From a virus: 39,290 nucleotides of DNA. Numbering within the stretch: the first letter of the stretch is position 1; every line of letters begins with the position of its first letter. Both the position numbers and the translations under genes were made by a program. A model generated the notes under the pieces. The model was not told the origin of the DNA. It saw only the letters and a list, made by a program, of their open reading frames with translations, and made no database searches. The DNA is taken from positions 1-39,290 of IMG/VR virus record IMGVR_UViG_3300036770_002235; one strand, 5' to 3'. Positions 1 through 6,439 of the stretch are shown in pieces.

Positions 1-1338
1 ACGGTACTTATCGTTGAAACGATCATAGGTATATTTGATACCACTGTCCAGAACAACATAAGAACTGGAAGCGATATTATCAAAGAATGAGATGGTGTTT
101 GAAAGTTGAGTTGCTGGAGTAATCGCAGCACCACCAGAGGTAGCTACCTGATTGCCAACATATGGCGAGATGAAAGCAACACAATCTTTTCTGCTATTTG
201 CGATAGCAGCAACTGCCTGTGCCTTAGCAATTGTGTCTGTTTCATTGCTCATTGAACCACCCATTAGAACAAAGTCAATTTGGGTTTCTTCTGTATCAAG
301 GAACGCATCATATGCTGCCTGAATTTCTCCGGAAGAATATGCGAAATCATCAAGACCACCTGATAGAGTTCCACCAGCAGTTTGAAGAATTCTTGATAGT
401 TCTTTTGGAGCACCAGAAGTTGCTGCGTATGAAGCAGCAGTTCCACCAGGATTTTCACCAGCAGTTGTGATCTCAGCAGAAGTCAATTCTTGACCAGCAT
501 AGATGTAGTTTGAAAACTCATTGATTGCTGACTTCCAGTATGTTGAATTTCCTTCTGGTGACTTAGCATCAGAGATCTTTGAAAGATATGTGAAACGCTC
601 AACAACTGTATTGTCTCTCTCATCAATTACAGCAACGTGAACTTCGTCATATGAAATATAACGCTCTGCTGCCCAAGGTGAAGTGCCAGGACGAGGACCG
701 ATTGCCTTGAATGCTAAACCTGTAGATCCAATTACTTCAGCATTCCAATCAGAATTGGTATAAGCAACAACAGTTTCTCCGGCACCTGCTGTTGGAACAG
801 CAGATCCCTTTACGATTAGGAAGTTATTTGCGTCAATAACTTTGTAAACTTCGTGAGTTACAGAAGCACCATCAGTATAAGTTCCTCCAACTGATAGACC
901 ATGATTGGTGTCAGTTACTTTATAATCGGCGCCGCGATCAAGGATAACTACACGATAGTAATTCCCTTCGGTTCCCGCATAGCGAGCAAGGAATTTTTCT
1001 GTTGTAACGCCAGCATCAAATGCGTCTTTATCGGAAACAAGAACACCAGTGCCACTCTTGGTTGCGTTCTTAACGGTTGTTGCTGCGCGAAGAACAGCGA
1101 GCTGTCCACCATAGCGAAGAAACTCTGCTGCGACTAACCAATCAGAAGCATTCGCCTCGGCTGGTGTTCCGAAAGTATCAATTAGTTCTCTTTCTGAATT
1201 TACGTTAATTACTTTGCCTACTGGTCCAGTGCGGAATGTTGAAGCAAAAGCAGCACGGATAGCGAGTGCTCCTGTAACAACGGCATTGGATAAATCACGC
1301 TCTTTAATAACAACACCAGGCGAGACTTGACTTGCCAT
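1..1338 (-). CDS. 18: Tail sheath protein gp18 (3' end cut by window)
   Basis: Contractile tail sheath subunit. It polymerises around the tail tube and contracts to drive the tube through the cell envelope. The reading frame is open from the ATG at 1338 to the window edge, 446 codons, so the C-terminal part is missing; T4 gp18 is about 659 residues. The N-terminus (ASQVSPGVVIKERDLSN) is the classic phage-sheath start, and later segments such as VVLDSGIKYTYDRFND match the conserved sheath core. The start is supported by a Shine-Dalgarno (AGAGG) seven bases upstream. It follows gp17 and a zinc-ribbon mini-gene, as in the T4 order 17-18, and has its own CTAAATA late-promoter motif. Family recognised from memory of cyanophage gp18 proteins; identity is confident. 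Confidence 0.93.
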   Translation of the reverse strand, partial: MASQVSPGVVIKERDLSNAVVTGALAIRAAFASTFRTGPVGKVINVNSERELIDTFGTPAEANASDWLVAAEFLRYGGQLAVLRAATTVKNATKSGTGVLVSDKDAFDAGVTTEKFLARYAGTEGNYYRVVILDRGADYKVTDTNHGLSVGGTYTDGASVTHEVYKVIDANNFLIVKGSAVPTAGAGETVVAYTNSDWNAEVIGSTGLAFKAIGPRPGTSPWAAERYISYDEVHVAVIDERDNTVVERFTYLSKISDAKSPEGNSTYWKSAINEFSNYIYAGQELTSAEITTAGENPGGTAASYAATSGAPKELSRILQTAGGTLSGGLDDFAYSSGEIQAAYDAFLDTEETQIDFVLMGGSMSNETDTIAKAQAVAAIANSRKDCVAFISPYVGNQVATSGGAAITPATQLSNTISFFDNIASSSYVVLDSGIKYTYDRFNDKYR

Positions 1339-1355
1339 TTTTTTACCTCTTAGAT

Positions 1356-1389
1356 ATCAAATTTATCTAAAAGTATTTAGAAATTTGAT
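1356..1389. repeat. Perfect 9-bp inverted repeat enclosing the gp18 promoter
   Basis: The arms ATCAAATTT (1356-1364) and AAATTTGAT (1381-1389) are exact reverse complements around a 16-base loop. The loop holds the CTAAATA motif (1374-1380, minus strand). The stem is entirely A/T except one pair and has no U-run, so it is not an obvious terminator. It lies between the stop of the zinc-ribbon gene and the start of gp18. Confidence 0.6.
1374..1380 (-). promoter_or_regulatory. Late-promoter motif CTAAATA upstream of gp18
   Basis: CTAAATA on the minus strand, ending 35 bases before the gp18 ATG. T4 late promoters are TATAAATA boxes read by the phage late sigma factor gp55. CTAAATA/NATAAATA forms are, as I recall, the marine T4-like equivalent. 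The same motif recurs before gp17, gp13 and the 2698-residue gene in this window. Confidence 0.6.
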
Positions 1390-1417
1390 TACTTCAAATG
1401 GGGAAACCGCGCATGAA

Positions 1418-1642
1418 CTACCAGTCAGGATATGCCCACAAAGTTTTCTCAGCTTTTTTAGCATTGGATACCCGTTTTTTGGTACATTCCTTACACTCAT
1501 ATGAGTATGCCGATGGGAATATTTTCTTGTGCTTCCTGATCAAATAATACCCATCTATTAAGTCTTTTGTCTGCCCACAAACTCGGCAAGTTCTTTCTAC
1601 AAATAATAAGTGTTCTAATGAAAACTGTTCATCTAATTCCAT
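1418..1642 (-). CDS. Small zinc-ribbon protein between gp17 and gp18
   Basis: A 74-residue protein with two Cys pairs, CRVC and CKEC, about 30 residues apart, followed by a basic KKRVSNAKK stretch. This is a probable four-Cys zinc ribbon. The spacing and the basic tail resemble the N-terminal ribbon of the endonuclease VII-like protein at 4241-4687, but no HNH catalytic segment follows. I chose the ATG at 1642, which overlaps the gp17 stop as TAATG, over a GTG twelve bases upstream; a GGA-type ribosome site lies about ten bases before it. It could be the remnant of a free-standing endonuclease or a domesticated nucleic-acid-binding mini-protein. Function unknown. Confidence 0.7.
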   Translation of the reverse strand: MELDEQFSLEHLLFVERTCRVCGQTKDLIDGYYLIRKHKKIFPSAYSYECKECTKKRVSNAKKAEKTLWAYPDW

Positions 1643-3294
1643 TAGTAATTCCACATGTAACTGACTTGTTCTTGAGTATTACCATACTCCCATAGAGTTC
1701 CATCAGCATCAACGAATGTATTATCTCCCAATCCATCGTCAATAAATCCGAAGGGTGCCATGTCTTGCTCAATCTGATTTCTTTGTTCTTCATAGATACG
1801 ACGACGAACATCTTGATCTGTCATCTCTTTGAAGTATTCCTGCATGACTAACCACGCAAAAAGAACCAGACACATCACAAGGTCATCATGGTATCCTTCA
1901 TCTGCTTCCCATGCCATCTTTTTCTGAATGAATGTGGTGAGCTCCTGTAGGATCTCAAAATCACCAAACATTAATTTGTCTTCTTCAATAATTGCTTTGA
2001 GATTAGCGCAACCCAATTTCTTAACTGTCACACTCATCTTCACGCCAAGTTGAGTTTTGGTTCCAGAGAAGCCAGTTCCAACAATTTGCCCTGCCCTACC
2101 TCTCATGGCACACATCAGAACATTGGGATACTCTAAATCGTAGTTCAATGTAGCAGCAATACTATCACCAATATCGTTGACTTCTACTAAGATATATGGT
2201 AAATTATATTCCTTCGCTACTTGTAAGATTACCGAGGGAAACAGTACAGGTTTAATCTCATTATTTCTGTACTTTGCCACGATCTTATACGGCAATGTGG
2301 TGATATCAAACACGACAAAAGCACTGTAGTCGCCACCAATTCCTCTTGCAACATCAACAGTAATAATGTATTCGTGATCTTTTTGTACTCTTTCGTGAAT
2401 ATCAAGTCCTGCATTGGATGTAATTGGGTCAGAAAATGGTATGTTTTGAAGCTTGGATGGACTGATAAGCGTATCAGCAGAACCAAGGAAATCACATTCA
2501 AACTCTTGTGCGAACTGTCTGGCAGATGTATTCTTGAGTGTCTCTTCTTTCCATTTAGCATCTCTACCAGGAACTTGAGACCAATGAACCTCATTCATTA
2601 CATAACCATTCTTTCCGTTCTTAGCATCCATCCACATCTTGTAGAAGTGGTTCATGCCATTCGGCGTTGAAATGATTATGACTTTTGTGCTCTTACCAGA
2701 AGTAATAGTAGGATAAACAGAGGCAAAGAATTGCTCCGCAACATGGTTTGGAACGAAAGCGAATTCGTCGAGGAACAAGATATTAAAAGACATGCCTCGG
2801 ACAGCAGACGCAGATGTAGAAGATGCCAGAATTTTTGATCCATTTTCAAGTTCGACATTACCTTTGTTCCAAACAACTACACCGTGCTGCATCCACTTTG
2901 GTAAGTTCTCATAAGCAAGTTGAAGTCTGCTTAAGAGTTCCCTTGATGTGGAAGCCTTGTTAGCCAGAATGCCAATATTAACGCTATCAAAGAATATTGC
3001 GTAATAAAGCAGATAAGCAACAACCGTAGTGGATTTTCCGGTTTGTCTTGGGAGTTTTGCGATGTTAAATCTGTTTTCATGGAAATCTTCTAAGATTTTT
3101 TTTTGAAAATCATACATCTCAAACGGCACCAAACCTTCATCGAGTGAGATGATTTTGATATAGTTGACAGCAAAATATACCGGATCACTCTTACATTTGA
3201 TCCATTCGTTAATTTGCTTCTTAGTGAAGTTTATGGGAGTTCCTACTTTCTTTAAATTAGGATTACCCAAATAGACATCATTAGTCGCTGCCAC
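1642..3294 (-). CDS. 17: Terminase large subunit gp17
   Basis: DNA-packaging motor: an N-terminal ATPase translocates DNA into the prohead and a C-terminal nuclease cuts the concatemer. It has 550 residues (T4 gp17 has 610). Walker A is PRQTGKSTT (82-90), Walker B is NILFLDE (171-177), and the coupling motif starts at STPNG (209-213). The nuclease domain shows the acidic residues of the RNase H-like fold: VDVARG (Asp314), VEVND (370-374) and YHDDLV (468-473). The start is a GTG at 3294; the next in-frame Met is after about 60 residues and would remove conserved sequence, so GTG is preferred although no clear Shine-Dalgarno is visible. It has a CTAAATA promoter motif just upstream and is coupled to the zinc-ribbon gene by TAATG. 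Confidence 0.96.
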   Translation of the reverse strand: MAATNDVYLGNPNLKKVGTPINFTKKQINEWIKCKSDPVYFAVNYIKIISLDEGLVPFEMYDFQKKILEDFHENRFNIAKLPRQTGKSTTVVAYLLYYAIFFDSVNIGILANKASTSRELLSRLQLAYENLPKWMQHGVVVWNKGNVELENGSKILASSTSASAVRGMSFNILFLDEFAFVPNHVAEQFFASVYPTITSGKSTKVIIISTPNGMNHFYKMWMDAKNGKNGYVMNEVHWSQVPGRDAKWKEETLKNTSARQFAQEFECDFLGSADTLISPSKLQNIPFSDPITSNAGLDIHERVQKDHEYIITVDVARGIGGDYSAFVVFDITTLPYKIVAKYRNNEIKPVLFPSVILQVAKEYNLPYILVEVNDIGDSIAATLNYDLEYPNVLMCAMRGRAGQIVGTGFSGTKTQLGVKMSVTVKKLGCANLKAIIEEDKLMFGDFEILQELTTFIQKKMAWEADEGYHDDLVMCLVLFAWLVMQEYFKEMTDQDVRRRIYEEQRNQIEQDMAPFGFIDDGLGDNTFVDADGTLWEYGNTQEQVSYMWNY

Positions 3295-3317
3295 AATAAA
3301 ACACAGTCACTACTTGA

Positions 3318-3324
3318 TATTTAG
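3318..3324 (-). promoter_or_regulatory. Late-promoter motif CTAAATA upstream of gp17
   Basis: CTAAATA on the minus strand, 23 bases before the gp17 GTG. The TAA within the motif is the stop codon of the preceding 70-residue gene, so promoter and stop are the same bases. Confidence 0.55.
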
Positions 3325-3533
3325 GGATGGTCTTCTTCTAACTCCTTTAATCTTTTCTCCCAAGTAACTCCGCCTTCTTTACCACGGCAAGGATTGATAC
3401 AAGTATCATCTCCCAATTTATTACAAACTAAACCAGCAAGATCAAGTTCGTTGCCAAGTTTATTTGTGCCAGTCCAGTAGTGCTGCCCGTCAATCCAATT
3501 GGCACCACACTTAGGGCAAGTCTTTGTGTTCAT
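3321..3533 (-). CDS. Small Cys-rich (zinc-ribbon-like) protein
   Basis: Seventy residues. An N-terminal CPKCG knuckle (Cys6, Cys9) is followed by Cys37, Cys45 and Cys49, which fits a single structural zinc site, and the C-terminal third is charged and probably helical. It starts four bases inside the preceding membrane-protein gene (ATGA overlap), so the pair should be translationally coupled, and it ends in the gp17 promoter motif. No function is known to me. Its position next to gp17 suggests, but does not prove, a late role alongside packaging. Confidence 0.75.
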   Translation of the reverse strand: MNTKTCPKCGANWIDGQHYWTGTNKLGNELDLAGLVCNKLGDDTCINPCRGKEGGVTWEKRLKELEEDHP

Positions 3534-3742
3534 TTTTCATACTCCTTGAGGAACTTTTTGAAATCGGTTGTATCTCGTACAAGTTGCCTCTTGAGTTTCC
3601 AACCCATCCATTTCATCTGAACCCGAATAAACGCATAGCGCAATTGGAGATCAGCATAAGCAAAGAGTTTCATAGTCTCTTCGACCCCAGCATATGCCAC
3701 CAAGATCGCAAAGAAGACAACAATAAAATAAGTTCCGTACAT
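3530..3742 (-). CDS. Small membrane protein, single N-terminal TM segment
   Basis: Seventy residues beginning MYGTYFIVVFFAILVAYAG, a clear hydrophobic transmembrane helix at about residues 4-18. The remainder is amphipathic and rich in Lys/Arg, ending FKKFLKEYEK. AAGAG upstream of the ATG at 3742 is a plausible ribosome site. It overlaps the following Cys-rich gene by four bases (ATGA). The size and single helix recall small phage membrane proteins, but nothing marks it as a holin. Function unknown. Confidence 0.75.
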   Translation of the reverse strand: MYGTYFIVVFFAILVAYAGVEETMKLFAYADLQLRYAFIRVQMKWMGWKLKRQLVRDTTDFKKFLKEYEK

Positions 3743-3839
3743 ATGTAACTCTTAGCCACATAACATTATAAGCTATGTAGGAAAAAATAGTGTTACAATA
3801 TGTTAAGATTTAATAAGAATAACTTTACACTTGTATAAA

Positions 3840-3962
3840 TTACTCTTCCTCTTTTTTTCTATGGATGTATTGAATGCCCAGAATAGGAACTACAATAACT
3901 CCAAATCCGCATAATCCTAACCAGATTTGACTTGATGCTAAATGTTCAATTAGGGTAAGCAT
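3840..3962 (-). CDS. Predicted 40-residue single-TM protein
   Basis: Translating the minus strand from the ATG at 3962 gives 40 residues. The middle (IWLGLCGFGVIVVPILGIQ, about residues 13-31) is a strong transmembrane segment and the tail is RKKEEE. A GGGG run lies about eleven bases before the ATG, and the terminator of the previous gene sits just upstream. The hydrophobic core with flanking charges is not what random AT-rich sequence gives, but the ORF is very short. Function unknown. Confidence 0.5.
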   Translation of the reverse strand: MLTLIEHLASSQIWLGLCGFGVIVVPILGIQYIHRKKEEE

Positions 3963-3985
3963 GTGTAAGACCCCAGTAAATAAAA

Positions 3986-4017
3986 AATGCTATAGTAGAA
4001 AAAATCACTATAGCATT
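3986..4017 (-). terminator. Intrinsic terminator after the 52-residue gene
   Basis: AATGCTATAGT (3986-3996) and ACTATAGCATT (4007-4017) form a perfect 11-bp stem with a 10-base loop. On the minus strand the stem runs into TTTTTTATTT, an intrinsic-terminator layout. It begins about ten bases after the stop of the 4028-4186 gene and lies before the 40-residue membrane-protein gene. Confidence 0.65.
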
Positions 4018-4027
4018 GAAGATTGTA

Positions 4028-4186
4028 TTATTCATCGTCCGTGGAATATTGTTCCAAGTATGTTTTGAGTTTCCCTACAAGTTCATTGTATTCATCCCAA
4101 ATATATTCTGATCCAGTAGTATCTTTATACAGTTCACAGGCAAGAATAAGCCTAACTATATCCTCTTCTTTCAGTCTCATTGTCAT
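4028..4186 (-). CDS. Small acidic hypothetical protein, 52 residues
   Basis: Translating from the ATG at 4186 gives 52 residues beginning MTMRLKEEDIVRLILACELY and ending YSTDDE. The composition is acidic and probably helical throughout (IWDEYNELVGKLKTYLEQ). The upstream ATG is favoured over the one at 4180 because GAGG lies eight bases before it. A strong terminator-like hairpin follows immediately, which supports a real transcription unit. I do not recognise the family. Confidence 0.6.
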   Translation of the reverse strand: MTMRLKEEDIVRLILACELYKDTTGSEYIWDEYNELVGKLKTYLEQYSTDDE

Positions 4187-4240
4187 TTGAGAAACCTCAA
4201 AACTAATTATAATAGTCTGATTTTTATCGGCGGGTTTATG

Positions 4241-4687
4241 TCAGCAATTCCACTTTTTTAGGTATGTATAAACACGCAAAGCATACTCACTACTATCACC
4301 AACATTTCCCAAAGCTAAATTACAACCATAGCAAAGTAGTTCTCTAACCTCATTTGTCTTGTGGTTGTGATCTATTACTGGTCTTTCATTATAATTATCT
4401 GATCCGTCTAAAAGTTGTTTTTCACAGATAGCGCATTTTGATGTCTGTGATGCCAATAAACTATCATACTTTTCCAAAGTAATACCATATTTTGATGGCA
4501 GGTTATATTTTCTTACATGTCTTTTAGCACAACTTCTACAAGAATAATGTAATCCACTTTTTTGTGATTTGTTTTTATTATATTCCGATGGTAATTTCCA
4601 CTCTCCACAAACAGAACATAACCATTCTCCATTTTGATTTGGAGATTTCCTTTTATTTGGTTTGATAGACCCTAATTTAGCAGCCAT
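4241..4687 (-). CDS. Endonuclease VII-like HNH nuclease (free-standing)
   Basis: A 148-residue protein with two zinc sites. The first is an N-terminal ribbon with Cys24/Cys27 and Cys50/Cys53. The second is a recombination-endonuclease-VII core with CAIC (85-88), the catalytic DHNH (106-109), then CYGCNLALG with Cys119/Cys122. This is the layout of phage T4 gp49-like nucleases, which cleave branched DNA, and of many free-standing phage HNH genes thought to be mobile. It lies alone among structural genes and carries its own upstream pair of T4-consensus TATAAATA boxes. Family assignment is firm. Whether it resolves junctions or acts as a homing endonuclease cannot be told from sequence. Confidence 0.88.
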   Translation of the reverse strand: MAAKLGSIKPNKRKSPNQNGEWLCSVCGEWKLPSEYNKNKSQKSGLHYSCRSCAKRHVRKYNLPSKYGITLEKYDSLLASQTSKCAICEKQLLDGSDNYNERPVIDHNHKTNEVRELLCYGCNLALGNVGDSSEYALRVYTYLKKWNC

Positions 4688-4711
4688 TTATAAACAGCAA
4701 TAATCTATAAC

Positions 4712-4735
4712 TATTTATAAAAATTGTTATTTATA
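4712..4735 (-). promoter_or_regulatory. Two TATAAATA late-promoter boxes upstream of the endonuclease
   Basis: TATAAATA occurs twice on the minus strand, at 4728-4735 and 4712-4719, both exact matches to the T4 late consensus. The nearer box ends 24 bases before the ATG at 4687. The 60-base gap (4688-4747) is almost pure A/T and has related ATTTATAAA repeats, so chance matches are more likely here than elsewhere. Confidence 0.5.
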
Positions 4736-4747
4736 AATTGCTATTCA

Positions 4748-5179
4748 TCAACAAGCCCACGCCCTCAAACTTTTATTGATCCTGCTATCTGGATCTCTGG
4801 CAGTTTTCTTAGAAGTTAATTTCTTTTTCATTCCCCTCATACGTGAGCAAAATGACGCCCTGCGGGGATTTCCAACTTTCTTTGAAGGTGCCTTAAGGTC
4901 GCTTCCAGGATTAGCTCTTTCATATGACTTTCTACCTTTCTCGTTAAGACCGCCATTTTTGTTTTGACCCTCCTTACGTGTCCAAGCAGCTTCGTCTAAT
5001 TCTACTTCTTCTCTCTTTATAGATTGAATAGGAACTGCGAAACGGTCCCATGCTTTCTCGCCATAGGAACACTCACTTCTGGTCTCTGGTTTTTGACAGA
5101 GCTTACAGAAACGCTTTTCTTCCTTCTCTTTTTTCTTTGCTTCTTCAGCAAGGTGTCTGATTTCTTTAAAGTTTTTCAT
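4748..5179 (-). CDS. DUF6321-type protein with N-terminal Cys knuckle
   Basis: A 143-residue basic protein. Residues about 1-40 hold a Lys/Glu-rich helix and CKLC (Cys25/Cys28) plus Cys37. Residues 64-143 contain a very conserved phage segment with AAWTRKEGQNKNGGLNEKGR, later NPGSDLKAPS, FCSRMRGMK and a terminal LRAWAC, which I recognise as the DUF6321 family. No activity is established as far as I know. The strong Arg/Lys content suggests nucleic-acid contact (inference). The start at 5179 is supported by GGAG eight bases upstream. It follows the 238-residue structural gene with almost no gap. Confidence 0.8.
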   Translation of the reverse strand: MKNFKEIRHLAEEAKKKEKEEKRFCKLCQKPETRSECSYGEKAWDRFAVPIQSIKREEVELDEAAWTRKEGQNKNGGLNEKGRKSYERANPGSDLKAPSKKVGNPRRASFCSRMRGMKKKLTSKKTARDPDSRINKSLRAWAC

Positions 5180-5183
5180 TTTA

Positions 5184-5900
5184 TTACTCCGCTAAAAGAA
5201 GAATATCAAATGCTGCTGTATAGCGTCCGTTGTTTGATCTGGTTGTCATTCTTACATCAATATCAGATTTCTCTGGAATTCTAATGGGGAATGAAAATTC
5301 ATAATCATATTCTCCGCCACTTGAAACTTCAAATGAGTGACCAATTCTGAATGCTGTTTGACCAAAGTATCTTATAAACATACTTCCAGTTCCATCAGCA
5401 CCTGCTTGAGAAGTGCTAACACCTTTATAGAGATATCCAGTTTTACCAGCAGGGATAGTGTAGATTGCCATAAGAGTTTGCCCCTTGGTGGCAGTAATTC
5501 TCAAGACATCAGATCCATTTTTGGTGAAGGTAATATCTCCAACATTATTAGTTCCAGTTGAAATGTATGCTCTAAAGACACGGCGGAACTGAACTGTTCC
5601 TGATACAGTTGCTGTGCTCGATAAAGTAAAAGTTTCTGACACTTCGTTGAAGTCGTTATCTAATCCAATAACTGTTACAACCTTGCCAGCATCAGAAGCA
5701 TTGGCAATAGCAGCAGTAATTATCCCAGCAGTATCAAAGGCACTCCAGGGATAAACAGTGTCGTTCTTATCCCAGATAGTTCCAGTTGTGTTTTGTGATA
5801 GAGCGGGGACAGCACCAAACTTGTGAATAAACGAAGCTCCACGGACTTTACCCATGGAAACATTTAATCTAAAGTTGTCGTCCCAATTGAATTGTGCCAT
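5184..5900 (-). CDS. Virion structural protein, all-beta, 238 residues
   Basis: Begins MAQFNWDDNFRLNVSMGKV and is predicted to be beta-rich throughout, with short Gly/Thr/Ser-rich strands such as GDITFTKNGSDVLRITATKG. It ends RYTAAFDILLLAE. I recognise the type from marine T4-like phages, where it is annotated only as a structural protein and lies between gp16 and gp17. The start codon overlaps the previous gene's stop as TAATG. No catalytic motif is visible. Plausible roles are a capsid-surface or tail-accessory protein; this is inference. Confidence 0.75.
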   Translation of the reverse strand: MAQFNWDDNFRLNVSMGKVRGASFIHKFGAVPALSQNTTGTIWDKNDTVYPWSAFDTAGIITAAIANASDAGKVVTVIGLDNDFNEVSETFTLSSTATVSGTVQFRRVFRAYISTGTNNVGDITFTKNGSDVLRITATKGQTLMAIYTIPAGKTGYLYKGVSTSQAGADGTGSMFIRYFGQTAFRIGHSFEVSSGGEYDYEFSFPIRIPEKSDIDVRMTTRSNNGRYTAAFDILLLAE

Positions 5901-6178
5901 TATGCTAATACTGCGGTATTGGTTTCATCATAACGTTGATAATCAGCAGGAGTTCTAACGGTATTGTCATAGTTCCTTGCTTGAAATGTCCCAGGTGTTC
6001 TCACAGTATTGTTTGAATTCCTGGCAACATAATCACCGTTGAAATCTTTGTATTGAAATGCCGTCCAACCCTCGGTACTATTGAATACATCAATAGTAGT
6101 TGAAGCAGGTTGTGTTACTAATGGATCACAATTTATGTCATTTCTGACATAGTTTGTATTAGTTGTTGGAACCGACAT
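5900..6178 (-). CDS. Small Asn/Thr-rich hypothetical protein with internal repeat
   Basis: Ninety-two residues, rich in Asn, Thr and Tyr. The C-terminal half carries two copies of a short unit, NNTVRTPGTFQ and DNTVRTPADYQ, each preceded by an ARN-type tripeptide. No transmembrane segment or known fold is apparent. It is coupled to the 238-residue structural gene by TAATG, so a partner or virion role is likely but unproven. The start at 6178 has only a weak GTCGG ribosome-site candidate. Confidence 0.7.
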   Translation of the reverse strand: MSVPTTNTNYVRNDINCDPLVTQPASTTIDVFNSTEGWTAFQYKDFNGDYVARNSNNTVRTPGTFQARNYDNTVRTPADYQRYDETNTAVLA

Positions 6179-6196
6179 TTTCCGACCACATATATT

Positions 6197-6406
6197 TTAT
6201 TTATTTCTATGAAATCCTTCCGGTTCTGTCGCATGGATCCAATCTTTTAATGATCTAACGTAATCTCTTAATTTTTCTGCTTGAATTTCGTGAAACCTAT
6301 CGCCGGTTTCTATGTAAATTTGTGTGTGGAGATCTGCGCCATCTAAACACCTCTTAATGATAGGGTTCCACGGTTCCCTAAACGAGGTATTCCATTCGCG
6401 TGGCAT
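6197..6406 (-). CDS. Small conserved phage hypothetical protein, 69 residues
   Basis: Starts MPREWNTSFREPWNPIIKRC and ends PEGFHRNK. It is predicted mostly helical (EIQAEKLRDYVRSLKDWIHA). I recall similar small proteins beside gp16 in marine T4-like phages, without a function. No Shine-Dalgarno is visible; instead a 7-bp hairpin lies directly before the start. It follows gp16 by 29 bases, which hold a GATAAATA motif. Confidence 0.7.
   Translation of the reverse strand: MPREWNTSFREPWNPIIKRCLDGADLHTQIYIETGDRFHEIQAEKLRDYVRSLKDWIHATEPEGFHRNK
6198..6204 (-). promoter_or_regulatory. Weak late-promoter-like ATAAATA before the 92-residue gene
   Basis: ATAAATA on the minus strand with A before it (AATAAATA), overlapping the last codons and stop of the 69-residue gene and 19 bases before the ATG at 6178. 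It could be coincidental Lys/stop codons (AAA TAA). Confidence 0.25.
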
Positions 6407-6409
6407 ATA

Positions 6410-6433
6410 AAGTTGTCACAACGGTAACAACTT
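6410..6433. repeat. Seven-bp hairpin before the 69-residue gene
   Basis: AAGTTGT (6410-6416) and ACAACTT (6427-6433) can pair around a 10-base loop. On the minus strand the hairpin follows the GATAAATA motif at once and ends three bases before the ATG at 6406, where a ribosome-binding site would be expected but is absent. It may affect translation start; unproven. Confidence 0.4.
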
Positions 6434-6439
6434 ATTTAT
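6433..6439 (-). promoter_or_regulatory. Late-promoter-like GATAAATA at the gp16 stop
   Basis: ATAAATA preceded by G on the minus strand. The gp16 stop codon TAA (6436-6438) lies inside the motif. It is 26 bases from the next start at 6406, the same arrangement seen before gp17 and at 11015. Confidence 0.45.

Noticed and set aside
231-1137. Plus-strand open frames opposite gp18
   Set aside because: They are antisense to a clearly recognised sheath gene, have no family resemblance and no ribosome sites.
3743-3839. TATAAT-like box and T-run between the 40-residue and 70-residue membrane-protein genes
   Set aside because: No minus-35 partner at proper distance and no clean hairpin before the T-run; left unannotated.
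4187-4240. TATAAT box that could be a sigma-70 minus-10 before the 52-residue gene
   Set aside because: No TTGACA-like element lies at 15-19 bases; in AT-rich DNA a lone TATAAT is not informative.
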